Notes: a model not told the origin generated them from the letters alone. A stretch of DNA of 42,299 nt from an uncultured Oscillospiraceae bacterium (GCA_910588935.1 CAJUSM010000018.1:1-42299); one strand, 5' to 3'. Positions 25,140 to 35,087 are shown, numbered from the stretch's first letter. Numbers and translations: made by a program.

Positions 25140-28100
25140 TTACCGAGAGGATATGTATTGGGAATTCTCCTCCCCTAATAGTTTTTCCAGGGCATTTAGA
25201 AGCACGTCATTAACCTGTACCCGGTATCGAGGCGGAGCTTTCATAAGCTTCCCGCTATCCCTAAATGAGATATATAAATCGCTATTGCCATCAAAAACAG
25301 CAATATATTGCATGGCTTTTTTGTATTTTGGATCTTGGACAGAGTCTACACGCAGATATAGGCCAGGGCGTCGGAAAGGCTTGCTTTGGCTGTTGTCTGT
25401 TCCCTCCCTCGGCGGAGGAGTGAATCTTTCACAAACGATTTCCGGTTCTTTTTCTTCCTGAAAGCTAAGTCTGCCCATTACTTCTACTATGGAACCTTCA
25501 AATATTTGATTACCCCATTCGTCTACTGCATTGGGAAAAACCAGCAGATTTATAGCTCCATACATATCTTCTATTGTAACGAAAGCCATAACAGAACCGT
25601 TTCTAGTTGCTTTTTTTCGTACTTTAGTTATAATCCCCAATATAGAAACTTTTTGCCCGTCTTGGTATTGTTTTACCCCACTCTCTCTGTTCTCGGCACT
25701 TTGAAGAATTTCATCTGTTCGGGCATAGCGCTCGGAATTATATAACGCCGCATAGCCAGCCATGGGGTGTCCGGTAAGATACATACCAGTAACTTCCTTT
25801 TCCATGGCCAACTTATCCTGTACAGAGAATTCCTCAGCCTTAGGCAATATTGGATCACTTTCAGGGCCCGCGACAGCTGAGTCATCAAAAAATCCTACTT
25901 GACCTTCCAGGTTTCTACGCTTGTCATCTTCCAAGCTGGTCAAAACCTGTTCCAATGCCAAAAGCATCTCTCTACGATTATTCCCTAGGCCATCTAATGC
26001 ACCACATTTAACAAGGCTTTCAAAGGCACGCTTATTCATTTCTTTGCCTGACATCCGACGGCAAAAATTGTAAAAGGAAGTAAACGCTCCTCCTCTCCGT
26101 CTTTCCTCCGTCATGCGAGTAATGGCGCCACGCCCCAAATTTTTTACCGCTGCCAACCCAAAACGAATACGCTTGCCATCCACTGTAAAGCCCATATCAC
26201 TAAAATTCACATGAGGTGGCAGCACTTTAAGGCCAAGCCGTTCGCACTCTTCCGTATACTCTGCCACCTTGCCTGTCCAGCCCAACACACTGGAAAGCAA
26301 TGCTGCCATATATTCTTGAGGATAATGGCATTTGAGATATGCGGTTTGGTACGCTACAACTGCATAAGCCGCAGCATGTGCTTTATTAAAGGCGTAAGAT
26401 GCAAAATTTTGAATTTCTTCAAACAGTTTCTCAGCCGTGGCCCGGTCTACGCCACGATTTAAGCAACCTTGCACCTCCCAACTACCATTGTCCCGCTTCT
26501 GACCATCGATAAAGATTTGTCTTTCCTTTTCCAGGACATCATGCTTCTTTTTTGACATAGCTCGGCGTACAATATCAGCCCTGCCTAAAGAATAGCCAGC
26601 TAGTTCCCGAAATATCTGCATAACCTGTTCCTGGTAAATGATACAGCCATATGTTACCTCTAAAATTGGCCTCAGGCGCTCATCCAGGTATCGCACTTTA
26701 CTTGGATCTCGGCTATTCTCCAAATACATAGGAATAAACTGCATCGGCCCAGGACGATAAAGAGAGATTATGGCAATTAAATCCTCAATTCGTCTAGCTC
26801 GCGATTGCACCAAAAGACGAGTCATGCCGGTAGACTCCATTTGGAATACTCCTACATTGTTCCCAGCATCCATCATATCAAAGGTTGGTTTATCATCCTG
26901 CGCAACCTCATCAATAGAGAATTTGGGTTCTCTTTTCTGTATTAGCTTTTGGGCGTTATCTATTACTGAAAGATTACGCAACCCTAAAAAATCCATTTTC
27001 AGCAACCCAAGCTCCTCGATTGCTGTCATAGTGAATTGCGTTACAATTACATCATCATTTTTTGCTAAAGGCACATAGTCCATAACAGGTTTATCGGTAA
27101 TTACAACCCCTGCCGCATGAGTAGAAGTGTGTCGGGGCATTCCCTCTACCTTCATAGCCATTTGAACCAAAGAATGCACATGGGAATCACTATCGCAACG
27201 TTCCCGAAACTCTTTTGATTGCCTTAGCGCTTTTTCCAAAGTCATACCCAATTCCATGGGTACCAGCTTTGCTACCTGATCCACCTTAGTATAAGGTATT
27301 GCCATAGCTCGGCCTACATCGCGGATGGCAGCTCGGGCTGCCATGGTACCAAAAGTAACAATTTGCGCTACATGATCTGCGCCATATTTTCCAACTACAT
27401 AGTCAATGATTTCATCACGGCGTTCATCACTAAAATCAATGTCAAAATCTGGCATGCTTACACGCTCGGGGTTAAGGAAACGTTCAAACAACAAGCTATA
27501 TTTGATCGGATCTACATTTGTAATCCCCAAACAGTACGCAGCTAAACTAGCCACGCCAGAGCCCCGGCCTGGCCCCACCGGGATTCCTATACTTTTTGCA
27601 TAGCGAATAAAATCCCAAACGATTAAATAATAGTTTACATACCCCATGGTAGTTATCGTATTGATCTCATATTCTAAGCGATCTTTCAGTTCTTTATCTG
27701 GATTGGACCCATACCGTGCCACAAGGCCGTCATGACAGAGCTTTTCAAAAAACATTTGGTTTTGTGTACCATCTGGCGTATTAAAGCGAGGAAGCTTAGT
27801 TTTGCCAAATTCAAACTCTACTTTGCAACGTTGGGCAATTTTTACCGTATTGTCGGCAGCCTCCGGATAATCTGGAAATAAACTGCGCATCTGCTCCTCT
27901 GTTTTAAAGTATAGCTCACCCGAGCCAAATTCCAACCCTTCTTCTTCCACAGTCCGTCCTGTCTGTATGCACATAAGCACCCGGTGCATTTCCTGATCCT
28001 CTGCATCTATATAATGACAATCATTGGTTACAACCAAAGGGATCCCTGTTTCCTGAGAAATGCGTAAAAGACTGGGATTAACATAATGCTCATCATTTAA

Positions 28101-28634
28101 GCCATGATCCTGCAGTTCTAGGAAAAAATTGTGGGAGCCAAAAATACCCCGGTAGCGTAATGCTGCCTCTTTGGCTTGCTGATATTCTCCGCGCAAAATC
28201 GCCCGAGGGATTTCCCCGGAAATGCAGGCGGAAAGGGCAATCAATCCCTCATGATGCTGCTCCAACAATTCAAAGTCTACTCGAGGGCGATTGTAAAAAC
28301 CTTCCGTCCAGGCTTTAGAAACCACTGCCGCCAAGTTATGATAACCTTTATTGTTTTCGCAAAGAAGAACGAGATGTCGGTTTTCGCTGTCAAATTCGTG
28401 AACCTTATCTTTCCTTCCGCGTTTAGCTACGTAAACCTCGCAGCCAATTATAGGCTGAATGCCGCGTTTTTTTGCCGCCTTATAAAAATCTATTACTCCA
28501 TACATATTGCCATGGTCTGTAATTGCTACCGCTTTTTGGCCCAATTCATGTGCTCGATCCAACAAGCGCTCAATGCGGCAGGCACCGTCTAAAAGGCTAT
28601 ATTCTGTGTGCACATGCAAATGAGCAAACGCCAT
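25140..28634 (-). CDS. dnaE: DNA polymerase III alpha subunit, DnaE type
   Basis: Replicative-type DNA polymerase of 1164 residues. The N-terminal PHP domain begins HLHVHTEYSLLDG and ITDHGNMYG. The palm carries GPGRGSG (354-360) and the metal-binding PDFDID (395-400, catalytic Asp396 and Asp398). The finger domain has GVFQMES and SLYRPGPM, and a C-terminal OB fold is near 990-1080. It lacks the PolC-type embedded exonuclease. In Firmicutes DnaE usually extends primers for PolC. The ATG at 28634 follows GGAGGGAGGAAA. The earlier in-frame start at 28742 overlaps whiA and has no ribosome site. It follows whiA by about 110 bases. Confidence 0.96.
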   Translation of the reverse strand: MAFAHLHVHTEYSLLDGACRIERLLDRAHELGQKAVAITDHGNMYGVIDFYKAAKKRGIQPIIGCEVYVAKRGRKDKVHEFDSENRHLVLLCENNKGYHNLAAVVSKAWTEGFYNRPRVDFELLEQHHEGLIALSACISGEIPRAILRGEYQQAKEAALRYRGIFGSHNFFLELQDHGLNDEHYVNPSLLRISQETGIPLVVTNDCHYIDAEDQEMHRVLMCIQTGRTVEEEGLEFGSGELYFKTEEQMRSLFPDYPEAADNTVKIAQRCKVEFEFGKTKLPRFNTPDGTQNQMFFEKLCHDGLVARYGSNPDKELKDRLEYEINTITTMGYVNYYLIVWDFIRYAKSIGIPVGPGRGSGVASLAAYCLGITNVDPIKYSLLFERFLNPERVSMPDFDIDFSDERRDEIIDYVVGKYGADHVAQIVTFGTMAARAAIRDVGRAMAIPYTKVDQVAKLVPMELGMTLEKALRQSKEFRERCDSDSHVHSLVQMAMKVEGMPRHTSTHAAGVVITDKPVMDYVPLAKNDDVIVTQFTMTAIEELGLLKMDFLGLRNLSVIDNAQKLIQKREPKFSIDEVAQDDKPTFDMMDAGNNVGVFQMESTGMTRLLVQSRARRIEDLIAIISLYRPGPMQFIPMYLENSRDPSKVRYLDERLRPILEVTYGCIIYQEQVMQIFRELAGYSLGRADIVRRAMSKKKHDVLEKERQIFIDGQKRDNGSWEVQGCLNRGVDRATAEKLFEEIQNFASYAFNKAHAAAYAVVAYQTAYLKCHYPQEYMAALLSSVLGWTGKVAEYTEECERLGLKVLPPHVNFSDMGFTVDGKRIRFGLAAVKNLGRGAITRMTEERRRGGAFTSFYNFCRRMSGKEMNKRAFESLVKCGALDGLGNNRREMLLALEQVLTSLEDDKRRNLEGQVGFFDDSAVAGPESDPILPKAEEFSVQDKLAMEKEVTGMYLTGHPMAGYAALYNSERYARTDEILQSAENRESGVKQYQDGQKVSILGIITKVRKKATRNGSVMAFVTIEDMYGAINLLVFPNAVDEWGNQIFEGSIVEVMGRLSFQEEKEPEIVCERFTPPPREGTDNSQSKPFRRPGLYLRVDSVQDPKYKKAMQYIAVFDGNSDLYISFRDSGKLMKAPPRYRVQVNDVLLNALEKLLGEENSQYISSR

Positions 28635-28747
28635 TTCTTTTCCTCCCTCCGTTTTCTTCATGGCATAAAATTGTTTTGGGCGGAAGTGTAAAGTTGTTTT
28701 TTTTGCGCGCCACAAACCTTGAGTAAAGTTTGTGCCTTGCAATTGCT

Positions 28748-29680
28748 TCAGAGCCCATCAATTCCCCTTTGGGCAATCAAACATTCGCCGATTTCAAGTA
28801 GCTTCTTCATACGATGGTTTACTCCGCTGCGGCTAATTCCCAATAGAACACTAAGTTCCCTCAATGTAAGTTCTGGATCGTCTAAACGCAACTTTGCAAG
28901 TTCTCTCAAATTATCAGGCAAACTCTCTAGGCCGTGGGCATCATTGATGGCAGCGATAGCCGCAATTTGTCGTGCTGAAGCTGAATAGGTTTTGTCCATA
29001 TTCGCTGTTTCAAAATTGGTCTTTCTATTAATATTGTTCTTAACTTCTTTGTACATCTTTACCTGCATCAAATCCATGGAAGCTTTGCCAGCTCCTAAGT
29101 AGATGAGCAGGTTTTCGATTTGTGCACTATCTTTCATGTATACACCATATACTCCCTGGCGGCGAACAATAGCTGGAGTCGCCGAAAATGAAGAAATCTC
29201 GCCCAATAAAGTATATAAATCAAAGGCCAGGTTTTGATACGGAACAGCATATTCTAAATGATACGATTTGTTGGGATCTGTAGCTACTCCACAAGCAAGA
29301 AAGGCCCCACGTAGAAATGCTTCTTGGCAGCAATCTGCTTCTAAAACTCCTCGATTGATCCGTAATGATGGTTCTTTACCTGTATGGCCAAAACTCTGCA
29401 GAAGACAAGCACGATCCTGTTCTTCCGGTAAAGTGACTTTATAGGCGGGCAGGCTCCTACGACTAATTGCATAGGTCAATTGCGGAGAAACTCCAACGCC
29501 AGCTGCTGCTAACTCTAGCATATGACGGGCAACAGGAGCACACTCTGTAATAAAGCAGCTTTCCTTTATAGTAAAGCACTTGGAAAAGAGCCAAATGCCA
29601 TAACATTCTGCTTGCAGACAGCATTGATGCTTAGGCTCAACTTTACACAGTTCTGTTTTTATGCTGGAGGTAAAAGACAT
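28748..29680 (-). CDS. whiA: WhiA, DNA-binding regulator
   Basis: A conserved Gram-positive protein that affects cell division and chromosome segregation. The 310 residues comprise an N-terminal pair of LAGLIDADG-like domains (CCQEAFLRGAFLACGV near 117-132) and a C-terminal helix-turn-helix (LTLRELSVLLGISRSGVNHR near 274-293). The ATG at 29680 follows AGAGGAT. In most Firmicutes it sits directly after yvcK and rapZ. Here rapZ is 760 bases upstream and a decayed gene fills the place of yvcK. Confidence 0.95.
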   Translation of the reverse strand: MSFTSSIKTELCKVEPKHQCCLQAECYGIWLFSKCFTIKESCFITECAPVARHMLELAAAGVGVSPQLTYAISRRSLPAYKVTLPEEQDRACLLQSFGHTGKEPSLRINRGVLEADCCQEAFLRGAFLACGVATDPNKSYHLEYAVPYQNLAFDLYTLLGEISSFSATPAIVRRQGVYGVYMKDSAQIENLLIYLGAGKASMDLMQVKMYKEVKNNINRKTNFETANMDKTYSASARQIAAIAAINDAHGLESLPDNLRELAKLRLDDPELTLRELSVLLGISRSGVNHRMKKLLEIGECLIAQRGIDGL

Positions 29681-29742
29681 TTTAATCCTCTTTAACTATA
29701 TAATAAAAAACAAGAATTTTACTTAATTTATGCGCAAAGCCC

Positions 29743-29789
29743 TTTCACTTTACGCATGAATTACAGACACAAAAATCTGTAAAGTGAAA
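29743..29789 (-). promoter_or_regulatory. Nested inverted repeats in the whiA leader
   Basis: TTTCACTTTAC (29743-29753) and GTAAAGTGAAA (29779-29789) form an 11 bp perfect inverted repeat. Inside it, TTACAGA (29761-29767) and TCTGTAA (29775-29781) form a second stem sharing GTAA, so the two compete in part. They lie about 60 bases upstream of the whiA ATG. Regulatory function is inference. Confidence 0.4.
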
Positions 29790-29810
29790 CGGCTGTGTTT
29801 TGTTCTAATA

Positions 29811-30412
29811 TCACAAATATATTCTAAACTCTTTTGCCATAGCAATATAATCTACCTGTTCTAGATTTGTGACATCAGTAGCAATCTTTGGGCCACCCGA
29901 TGTCAAAATTCCCATTCTCTGGATTGTAACACCAAAAACAAATTGCTGAAATTTATGAACACCTTTGACCGTGTTTCGTCGGACAGTTCTGAATAGCAAT
30001 TGTTAACAATATGTCCTCGATGCCGTTCTAATAACAACTTTCGTTTTAGAAATCGCCGGTAGATTGCCTGATAACTCCCGGTAAGCAGAACCGTAATACT
30101 ACAGCAAGAATGCTTTTGTGGTAAGACCTCAAGATCAGCCCGTGAAGTAAGTTTAAAATTATTTTTCCAAATTACACAACCTCCGGCAGAAAGTATTGCG
30201 CCCGCTGAGTGATATATTGCTTTTATTCTTCTTATCCCTAAAGCTATCTTTTCTGCCCGGCTATGAAAAAACCGATGGTATCGTAGAGTAGCTTCTTTAA
30301 ACTCACCTTTGGAAAACATAGGAAACAGAAGCTCGCTTGCCAAATACCGAACCAAGGTAGTCTTGCCCGATACAGACGGACCTGCAATTAATATACATAG
30401 TATAATAGCAGT
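29811..30412 (-). pseudogene. Decayed P-loop kinase-like gene
   Basis: Minus-strand translation begins IILCILIAGPSVSGKTTLVR, which contains a Walker A loop, but a stop lies four codons before it and no start codon is available. The frame continues to AIYHSAGAILSAGGCVIWKNNF and ITVLLTGSYQAIYRRFLKR then ERHRGHI, the pattern of small AAA-type nucleotide/antibiotic kinases. It then shifts frame to end GGPKIATDVTNLEQVDYIAMAKEF. Loss of the start and a frameshift near 29950-30000 show it is broken. It occupies the rapZ-whiA gap. Confidence 0.6.
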
Positions 30413-30435
30413 TCTTCAATCAACTCTTAAAATGG

Positions 30436-31290
30436 TTATAGCTTTCCCATATCCCGATGGCTCACACTAGCCTTTACGCCTTGTTCTCCCAAATAGTCGC
30501 AGATAAACTGTGCTAATGCCACCGAACGATGCCGTCCCCCTGTGCATCCTATCGCTACTACCAGTTGGCTTTTTCCTTCTTTTTTATAAAGTGGAAACAG
30601 ATAATCCAGCATAGGAGTTAAATGAGCAATAAATCCCTGTGTTTCATCATTATTCATTACATAGGATTGCACATCTGGGTCAAGACCTGTTTTAGCTCTC
30701 AACGTCTTATCATAAAAAGGGTTGGGTAAGCACCGTACATCAAAAACCAAATCTGCTTCCATGGGAATGCCATATTTAAAGCCAAAGCTAATACATTGAA
30801 CCGCTAAAGAATCGCTAGATGCAATAAGAAATAACTCTGCAATCCGCCCTTTCAACTGGGCGGACGAAAAGCCAGAAGTATCCACTACAAAATTGGAACT
30901 TTCTTTCATTGGTCGAAGCATCTCTCTCTCCAAGTGGACAGCTTGCTCCAGCGAACCACCTAGATCTAAAGGGTGGCGGCGGCGAGTCTCTTTAAAGCGA
31001 CGTACCAATACCTGATCAGACGCATCCAAAAACAGTATCTGGTATGGTTTCCCTTCAGTTTTTAGGGATTCCATTGCAGAAAAAAACGATTTAAATAACT
31101 CGCCTCCTCGCGTATCGGTTACTACTGCTACACGGACTATAGTTCCTTCTGACTTCTCGCAGAGATCATAAAAAACAGGAATTAACGCTGGAGGAAGATT
31201 GTCTACACAAAAAAAACCTATATCTTCTAAAGAGTGCATGGCCTGGGTCTTTCCTGCACCGGAAAGGCCGGTTACCACTACAAATTCCAT
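30436..31290 (-). CDS. rapZ: RNase adapter protein RapZ (YvcJ-type nucleotide-binding protein)
   Basis: A 284-residue P-loop protein. Homologues bind GTP/ATP. In E. coli RapZ directs RNase E to a small RNA controlling glucosamine-6-phosphate synthase, and the Firmicute form is YvcJ. Walker A TGLSGAGKTQ is at residues 7-16, VDNLPP is near 30, and the C-terminal domain has IGCTGGRHRSV, typical of the family. The ATG at 31290 is 8 bases after AAAGGAG. A TTG at 31314 and an ATG at 31296 are too far or too close. It lies 55 bases after murB, probably in the same operon. Confidence 0.93.
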   Translation of the reverse strand: MEFVVVTGLSGAGKTQAMHSLEDIGFFCVDNLPPALIPVFYDLCEKSEGTIVRVAVVTDTRGGELFKSFFSAMESLKTEGKPYQILFLDASDQVLVRRFKETRRRHPLDLGGSLEQAVHLEREMLRPMKESSNFVVDTSGFSSAQLKGRIAELFLIASSDSLAVQCISFGFKYGIPMEADLVFDVRCLPNPFYDKTLRAKTGLDPDVQSYVMNNDETQGFIAHLTPMLDYLFPLYKKEGKSQLVVAIGCTGGRHRSVALAQFICDYLGEQGVKASVSHRDMGKL

Positions 31291-31345
31291 TTGCATCTCT
31301 CCTTTCTTTCCCAATCAAATGGCAGAGACCTTGTCAGTTCTTTCC

Positions 31346-32272
31346 TTATAGTTCGCCAATCACTCGAACTTCCGGCTCCAGCTCAATTCCTGTCTTTTGT
31401 AATACAACTGTCTGCACTTTCTCTATTAGAGCAAGTACATCTTTACAGGTTGCTCCACCAGTATTTACAATAAAGCCACCATGCTTTTCACTTACTTGAG
31501 CCCCTCCTACCCGTACCCCCTTAAGGCCGCACTGGTCAATAAGAGCAGCTGCATAACCCGTTTTAGGTCGTTTGAAAGTACTACCTGCACTCGGCATATC
31601 GTAAGGCTGTTTTTCCTTACGACGGGACATTAGCTCATCCATCTTAACTGCGATTTCCTCTGACGCCCCAGGAGTCAGCCGAAAATAACCGGCAGTAATC
31701 ACCGCGCTACTATCCGCATATCTGCTACAACGATAAGAAAAACTTAGATCATCTCCAGAAAATTGACCGGGTCTCCCTTGCCCATCAATATGGCTCACTG
31801 TTACAGCAACGTCTTTCATTTCACCGCCATAAGCTCCTGCATTCATGTACAGAGCTCCTCCCACAGATGCTGGAATGCCCCAAGCAAATTCCATACCGGT
31901 AAGTCCATACTCTCTAGCAGCCGCACAAACTGTCGCTAAAGAAGCTGCCGCTCCCGCTTGAAGCGTTCTGCCATCTGAAAGCAAATTGACTCTTTTGAAA
32001 TCTCCCTCTAAGCATATTACAAGCCCTGGAAAACCTCTATCCCCAACCAATAAATTTGACCCCTTGCCCAAAACAAACCAAGGTATTTCCTCTTTTTGGG
32101 CAGCATAGAGAATGTCGGAAAGTTGGGCAGATGTACTTACTGCCACTAGCCGACAAGCAGGACCTCCTATTCGGAATGTGGTACGCGGAGCCAAAGGTTC
32201 ATTAATAGCAATTGTGCAGCCAAGCTTCTGGGCCACTTGGTCTATGACGGCACAATTCAGACCGGTATTCAT
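31346..32272 (-). CDS. murB: UDP-N-acetylenolpyruvoylglucosamine reductase
   Basis: Completes UDP-MurNAc synthesis for peptidoglycan using FAD and NADPH. The 308 residues match type II MurB. FAD-binding segments TTFRIGGPA (31-39) and WFVLGKGSNLLVGD, the GIPASVGGALYMNAGAYGGE block, the catalytic SAGSTFKRP with its Ser and the C-terminal HGGFIVNTG with ELEPEVRVIG are all visible. The ATG at 32272 follows AAGGAGG. It lies between hprK and rapZ on the same strand, a common arrangement in clostridia. Confidence 0.95.
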   Translation of the reverse strand: MNTGLNCAVIDQVAQKLGCTIAINEPLAPRTTFRIGGPACRLVAVSTSAQLSDILYAAQKEEIPWFVLGKGSNLLVGDRGFPGLVICLEGDFKRVNLLSDGRTLQAGAAASLATVCAAAREYGLTGMEFAWGIPASVGGALYMNAGAYGGEMKDVAVTVSHIDGQGRPGQFSGDDLSFSYRCSRYADSSAVITAGYFRLTPGASEEIAVKMDELMSRRKEKQPYDMPSAGSTFKRPKTGYAAALIDQCGLKGVRVGGAQVSEKHGGFIVNTGGATCKDVLALIEKVQTVVLQKTGIELEPEVRVIGEL

Positions 32273-32460
32273 AAGAAATACCTCCTTGTGAAAAGTTGGA
32301 AACAGATGTAAGTTCTAAATGAGAAAAAAGTGCAATTCTGTTAGAAATTTAATTGGTAATTTGGAAATATTGCAGGAGGATATCTGGCAAACTTGAGGTT
32401 AAATCTAATAAACCTTATAAACCATCGCTTTTTGGATGATGGTTCGCACCATAGTATCTT

Positions 32461-33426
32461 TCAGATATCCAGATCCATTTTCACATCGTTAGGCTCCAGG
32501 TCTGCAGGATCCATCCCTAAATTTGTCAGCAATTCTTGCGCTGCATTATAGCCCATCTTCTTCTGTCGGTTGTTCATTGCGGCAACTTCTATGATCACTG
32601 CCAGATTCCGCCCTGGCTTAACCGGAATAGTGATAACGGGGATACGAATACCTAAAATTTCAGCAAATTCATTTTCAATACCCATCCGATCATACATCTT
32701 AGAAGCATCCCAAGTCTCCATTTTTATGGCAAGCTCAATTTTTTGAGATGGCTTCACAGCTCCCGTGCCAAAAATACGTTGGGCATTAATTACCCCAATA
32801 CCTCTGAGTTCAATAAAATGACGGATATTTTCTGGAGACTGTCCCACCAAAGAAATACTGGAAACTCGACGAATCTCTACTGCATCATCCGCAATCAGTC
32901 GGTGTCCGCGCTTAATCAACTCAATTGCAGCTTCACTCTTTCCTACACCACTATCTCCTACTAACAAGATGCCTTCACCATAAACCTCCATCAATACACC
33001 ATGACGAGTAATGCGAGGAGCAAGCTCTACATTCAAAAACGCTACTAAACTTGCCAAAGCGCTAGAAGTGGTATCCTGAGAAGAAAGCAAAGGTATCCCA
33101 TATTTTTCCGCTGCTTCCAACATGCACGGCCAGGGTTCAATGCCACGGGCTAAAATTACCGCAACGGGTCTAAGGGCAAAATATCGTTCAATATCTTCTG
33201 CTCGCTGTTCTTCTCTAAAGCGATTAAGCATCCCAATTTCAGAACGGCCCAAAATAGCAATTCGAGTAGAATCAAAAAAATCAACATAACCGTTTAGTTC
33301 TAGACCGGGGCGATTAACATCTCGAGAAGATATTAGTATATTCTCAGGTTCACGAGGCAAATAAAGTTCTTTGAGACCTTGATTTTCAATAATTCTCGAG
33401 AGCGGAAGGGTATATTCTTCTGTCAT
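32461..33426 (-). CDS. hprK: HPr kinase/phosphorylase
   Basis: Phosphorylates and dephosphorylates Ser46 of HPr, the central signal for carbon catabolite control in Firmicutes. The 321 residues are standard. The N-terminal domain covers 1-130 and the kinase domain carries Walker A GDSGVGKS (157-164), LIADDAVEI, and the HPrK signature ELRGIGVIN with IPVKPGRN. The ATG at 33426 follows AAAGGTG. The leader is about 180 bases if the -10 at 33614 is used. Confidence 0.95.
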   Translation of the reverse strand: MTEEYTLPLSRIIENQGLKELYLPREPENILISSRDVNRPGLELNGYVDFFDSTRIAILGRSEIGMLNRFREEQRAEDIERYFALRPVAVILARGIEPWPCMLEAAEKYGIPLLSSQDTTSSALASLVAFLNVELAPRITRHGVLMEVYGEGILLVGDSGVGKSEAAIELIKRGHRLIADDAVEIRRVSSISLVGQSPENIRHFIELRGIGVINAQRIFGTGAVKPSQKIELAIKMETWDASKMYDRMGIENEFAEILGIRIPVITIPVKPGRNLAVIIEVAAMNNRQKKMGYNAAQELLTNLGMDPADLEPNDVKMDLDI

Positions 33427-33613
33427 AGTATATTCACCTTTCTAAAAAATACTTTCTTTTTGTTTCCTTTACAATCATTTCGCTTAAGTTGATCTTAGAA
33501 TGCGGCAATCAAGCAATTTAAGATGGTTGCAGTCATCCTATATGATTACACACACAAATTCAATGTACTTTTTCAAAGCTTTCGAACTACAAACGCAAAC
33601 CCGATTATTTGTT

Positions 33614-33622
33614 ATTATACCA
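33614..33622 (-). promoter_or_regulatory. Possible extended -10 of hprK
   Basis: Minus strand TGGTATAAT is a perfect extended -10 element, but no good -35 precedes it. It is the only strong element in the 327-base gap between hprK and the tRNA-fMet gene. Confidence 0.35.
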
Positions 33623-33695
33623 CACCCAGCTCCACAAAGGAATGGGTGTTTCAAAAATCTTTTTCCAAAAAAATTGATTTTTTTCAAATTTAGGC

Positions 33696-33724
33696 TTGCA
33701 ATTTGAATTCGACTATGCTATAAT
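33696..33724 (+). promoter_or_regulatory. tRNA-fMet promoter
   Basis: TTGCAA (33696-33701), 17 bases, TATAAT (33719-33724) with an extended TG one base before it. It lies 29 bases before the tRNA. Confidence 0.8.
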
Positions 33725-33753
33725 GATGAAGCTGTAGAAAGTAAGTAATATAT

Positions 33754-33830
<77 letters not shown>

Positions 33831-33831
33831 A

Positions 33832-33865
33832 AAATCCCCGGAAACACTAGGGTTTCCGGGGATTT
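33832..33865 (+). terminator. Terminator after tRNA-fMet
   Basis: AAATCCCCGGAAAC (33832-33845) pairs perfectly with its complement at 33852-33865 around a 6-base loop, followed by a T-rich stretch. Confidence 0.85.
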
Positions 33866-33895
33866 CATTTTGCATTTTCCCTTTGTTTCTCTTAC

Positions 33896-33916
33896 CTGAC
33901 CCATGCGCTGACCCAT
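33896..33916. repeat. Direct repeat CTGACCCAT, possible integrase arm sites
   Basis: Two exact copies at 33896-33904 and 33908-33916, 12 bases apart in register, between the tRNA and the integrase stop. Their position suits integrase binding, but this is inference. Confidence 0.4.
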
Positions 33917-33938
33917 ACGGGGAAACGACCGGGTACTT

Positions 33939-35087
33939 CTAAACGCTGCCGGATAGTAAGTTGTCCATCGTCTTGGCTGCCTCTTTCTGTGCTGCGGTGG
34001 TGACATGGGCGTAGGTGTCCAGGGTGAACCCTGCGCTGTAGTGACCAAGCATACCTGACACCGTCTTGATGTCTACACCGTTTTGGAGTGCCAGGGTCGA
34101 AAACGTGTGGCGGAGATCATGGAACCGTATCTTGGGTAACCCTGCCCTCCCAAGTACCCGATGTAGCATATGCAGGATGCTGTCGGGCGAAATTGGCCCG
34201 CCGTTGGGTGATGGGAACACATACTCACCAGCCACTTTGCTCCTCTGCTCTCTGAGAATTTCTATCGCATCTTCCCCTATGGACAGCGTGCGGTAGGAAT
34301 TTTTTGTCTTTAGTGGGGCCTCCACCACTTCCCCATTGATTCTCGCTACCTGCCGTTTCACTTGGATAACGCCTGTCTCCAGGTTGATATCGTCCCACTT
34401 TAGGCCCAACAGTTCGCCCCGGCGCAAGCCTGTCGCTAACTCCAGGTAGTACATTTCGAATATGCCGCTGTTCTTGGCCTCTCGGAAGAATGCGGCCAAC
34501 TGGTCAGCGTTCAGCGTTTTCATCTCCTGATGTTCTACCTTTGGCAGGGCACAGCCATCTGTGGGGTTGGTAGAAATAAGTTTCTGGCTTTTAGCCAATT
34601 TCATAGCGGATGAAATCACCTGATTGATGTTGCGTATTGTTTTGGCGCTCAATCCCTTGGGCTGCTGTTGAGATTCTGTCCGCTCAACCCTACCGCTGGT
34701 CAGCAGCTTTTTGTAAAGAGTCTGCACTTCCAGCGTTGTTAGCTTGCCAAGAGGTATCTTACCGATGCTTGGCTTGATATGATTTTCAATATAACCCTTA
34801 TAGGTTTTGTGCGAAGATGGCCGCACTTTGATTTTGGCGTAGTTCTCAAACCATACGTCCATCCACTGGCCTACCGTATACTGGCCTGCTTTGACGATAT
34901 CCAAGCCCTTGTTGTCCTCAATGGCTCTGGCCAGCTTTTCTTTGACCTCAGCCTGAGTTTTCCCAAGCACGTTCTTATAAATTACCTTGCCGGACTCAGG
35001 ATCACGGCCTGCTGTATAGCGCCCCTCCCAGCGACCGTCCTTGCGCTTGCGTATGTTGCCCTCGCCATTTGCTCTGCGTTTTGCCAT
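33939..35087 (-). CDS. Tyrosine integrase of the mobile element
   Basis: Catalyses integration and excision at the tRNA-fMet site. It has 382 residues with a Tn916-type three-domain layout: an N-terminal arm-binding domain (GNIRKRKDGRWEGRYTAG, 10-27), a core-binding domain (about 70-170), and a catalytic domain with Arg222 (TGLRRGE), His323 and Arg326 (HDLRH), His349 and nucleophile Tyr359. The ATG at 35087 follows AAAGGGGG. The earlier in-frame start at 35177 lacks a ribosome site. It is transcribed toward the tRNA, the last gene of the element's left end. Confidence 0.92.
   Translation of the reverse strand: MAKRRANGEGNIRKRKDGRWEGRYTAGRDPESGKVIYKNVLGKTQAEVKEKLARAIEDNKGLDIVKAGQYTVGQWMDVWFENYAKIKVRPSSHKTYKGYIENHIKPSIGKIPLGKLTTLEVQTLYKKLLTSGRVERTESQQQPKGLSAKTIRNINQVISSAMKLAKSQKLISTNPTDGCALPKVEHQEMKTLNADQLAAFFREAKNSGIFEMYYLELATGLRRGELLGLKWDDINLETGVIQVKRQVARINGEVVEAPLKTKNSYRTLSIGEDAIEILREQRSKVAGEYVFPSPNGGPISPDSILHMLHRVLGRAGLPKIRFHDLRHTFSTLALQNGVDIKTVSGMLGHYSAGFTLDTYAHVTTAAQKEAAKTMDNLLSGSV

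Noticed and set aside
28680..28740. Hairpin CACAAAC/GTTTGTG between whiA and dnaE as a terminator
   Set aside because: On the minus strand it is followed by GCGCGC and an A-run rather than T residues, so termination is not supported.
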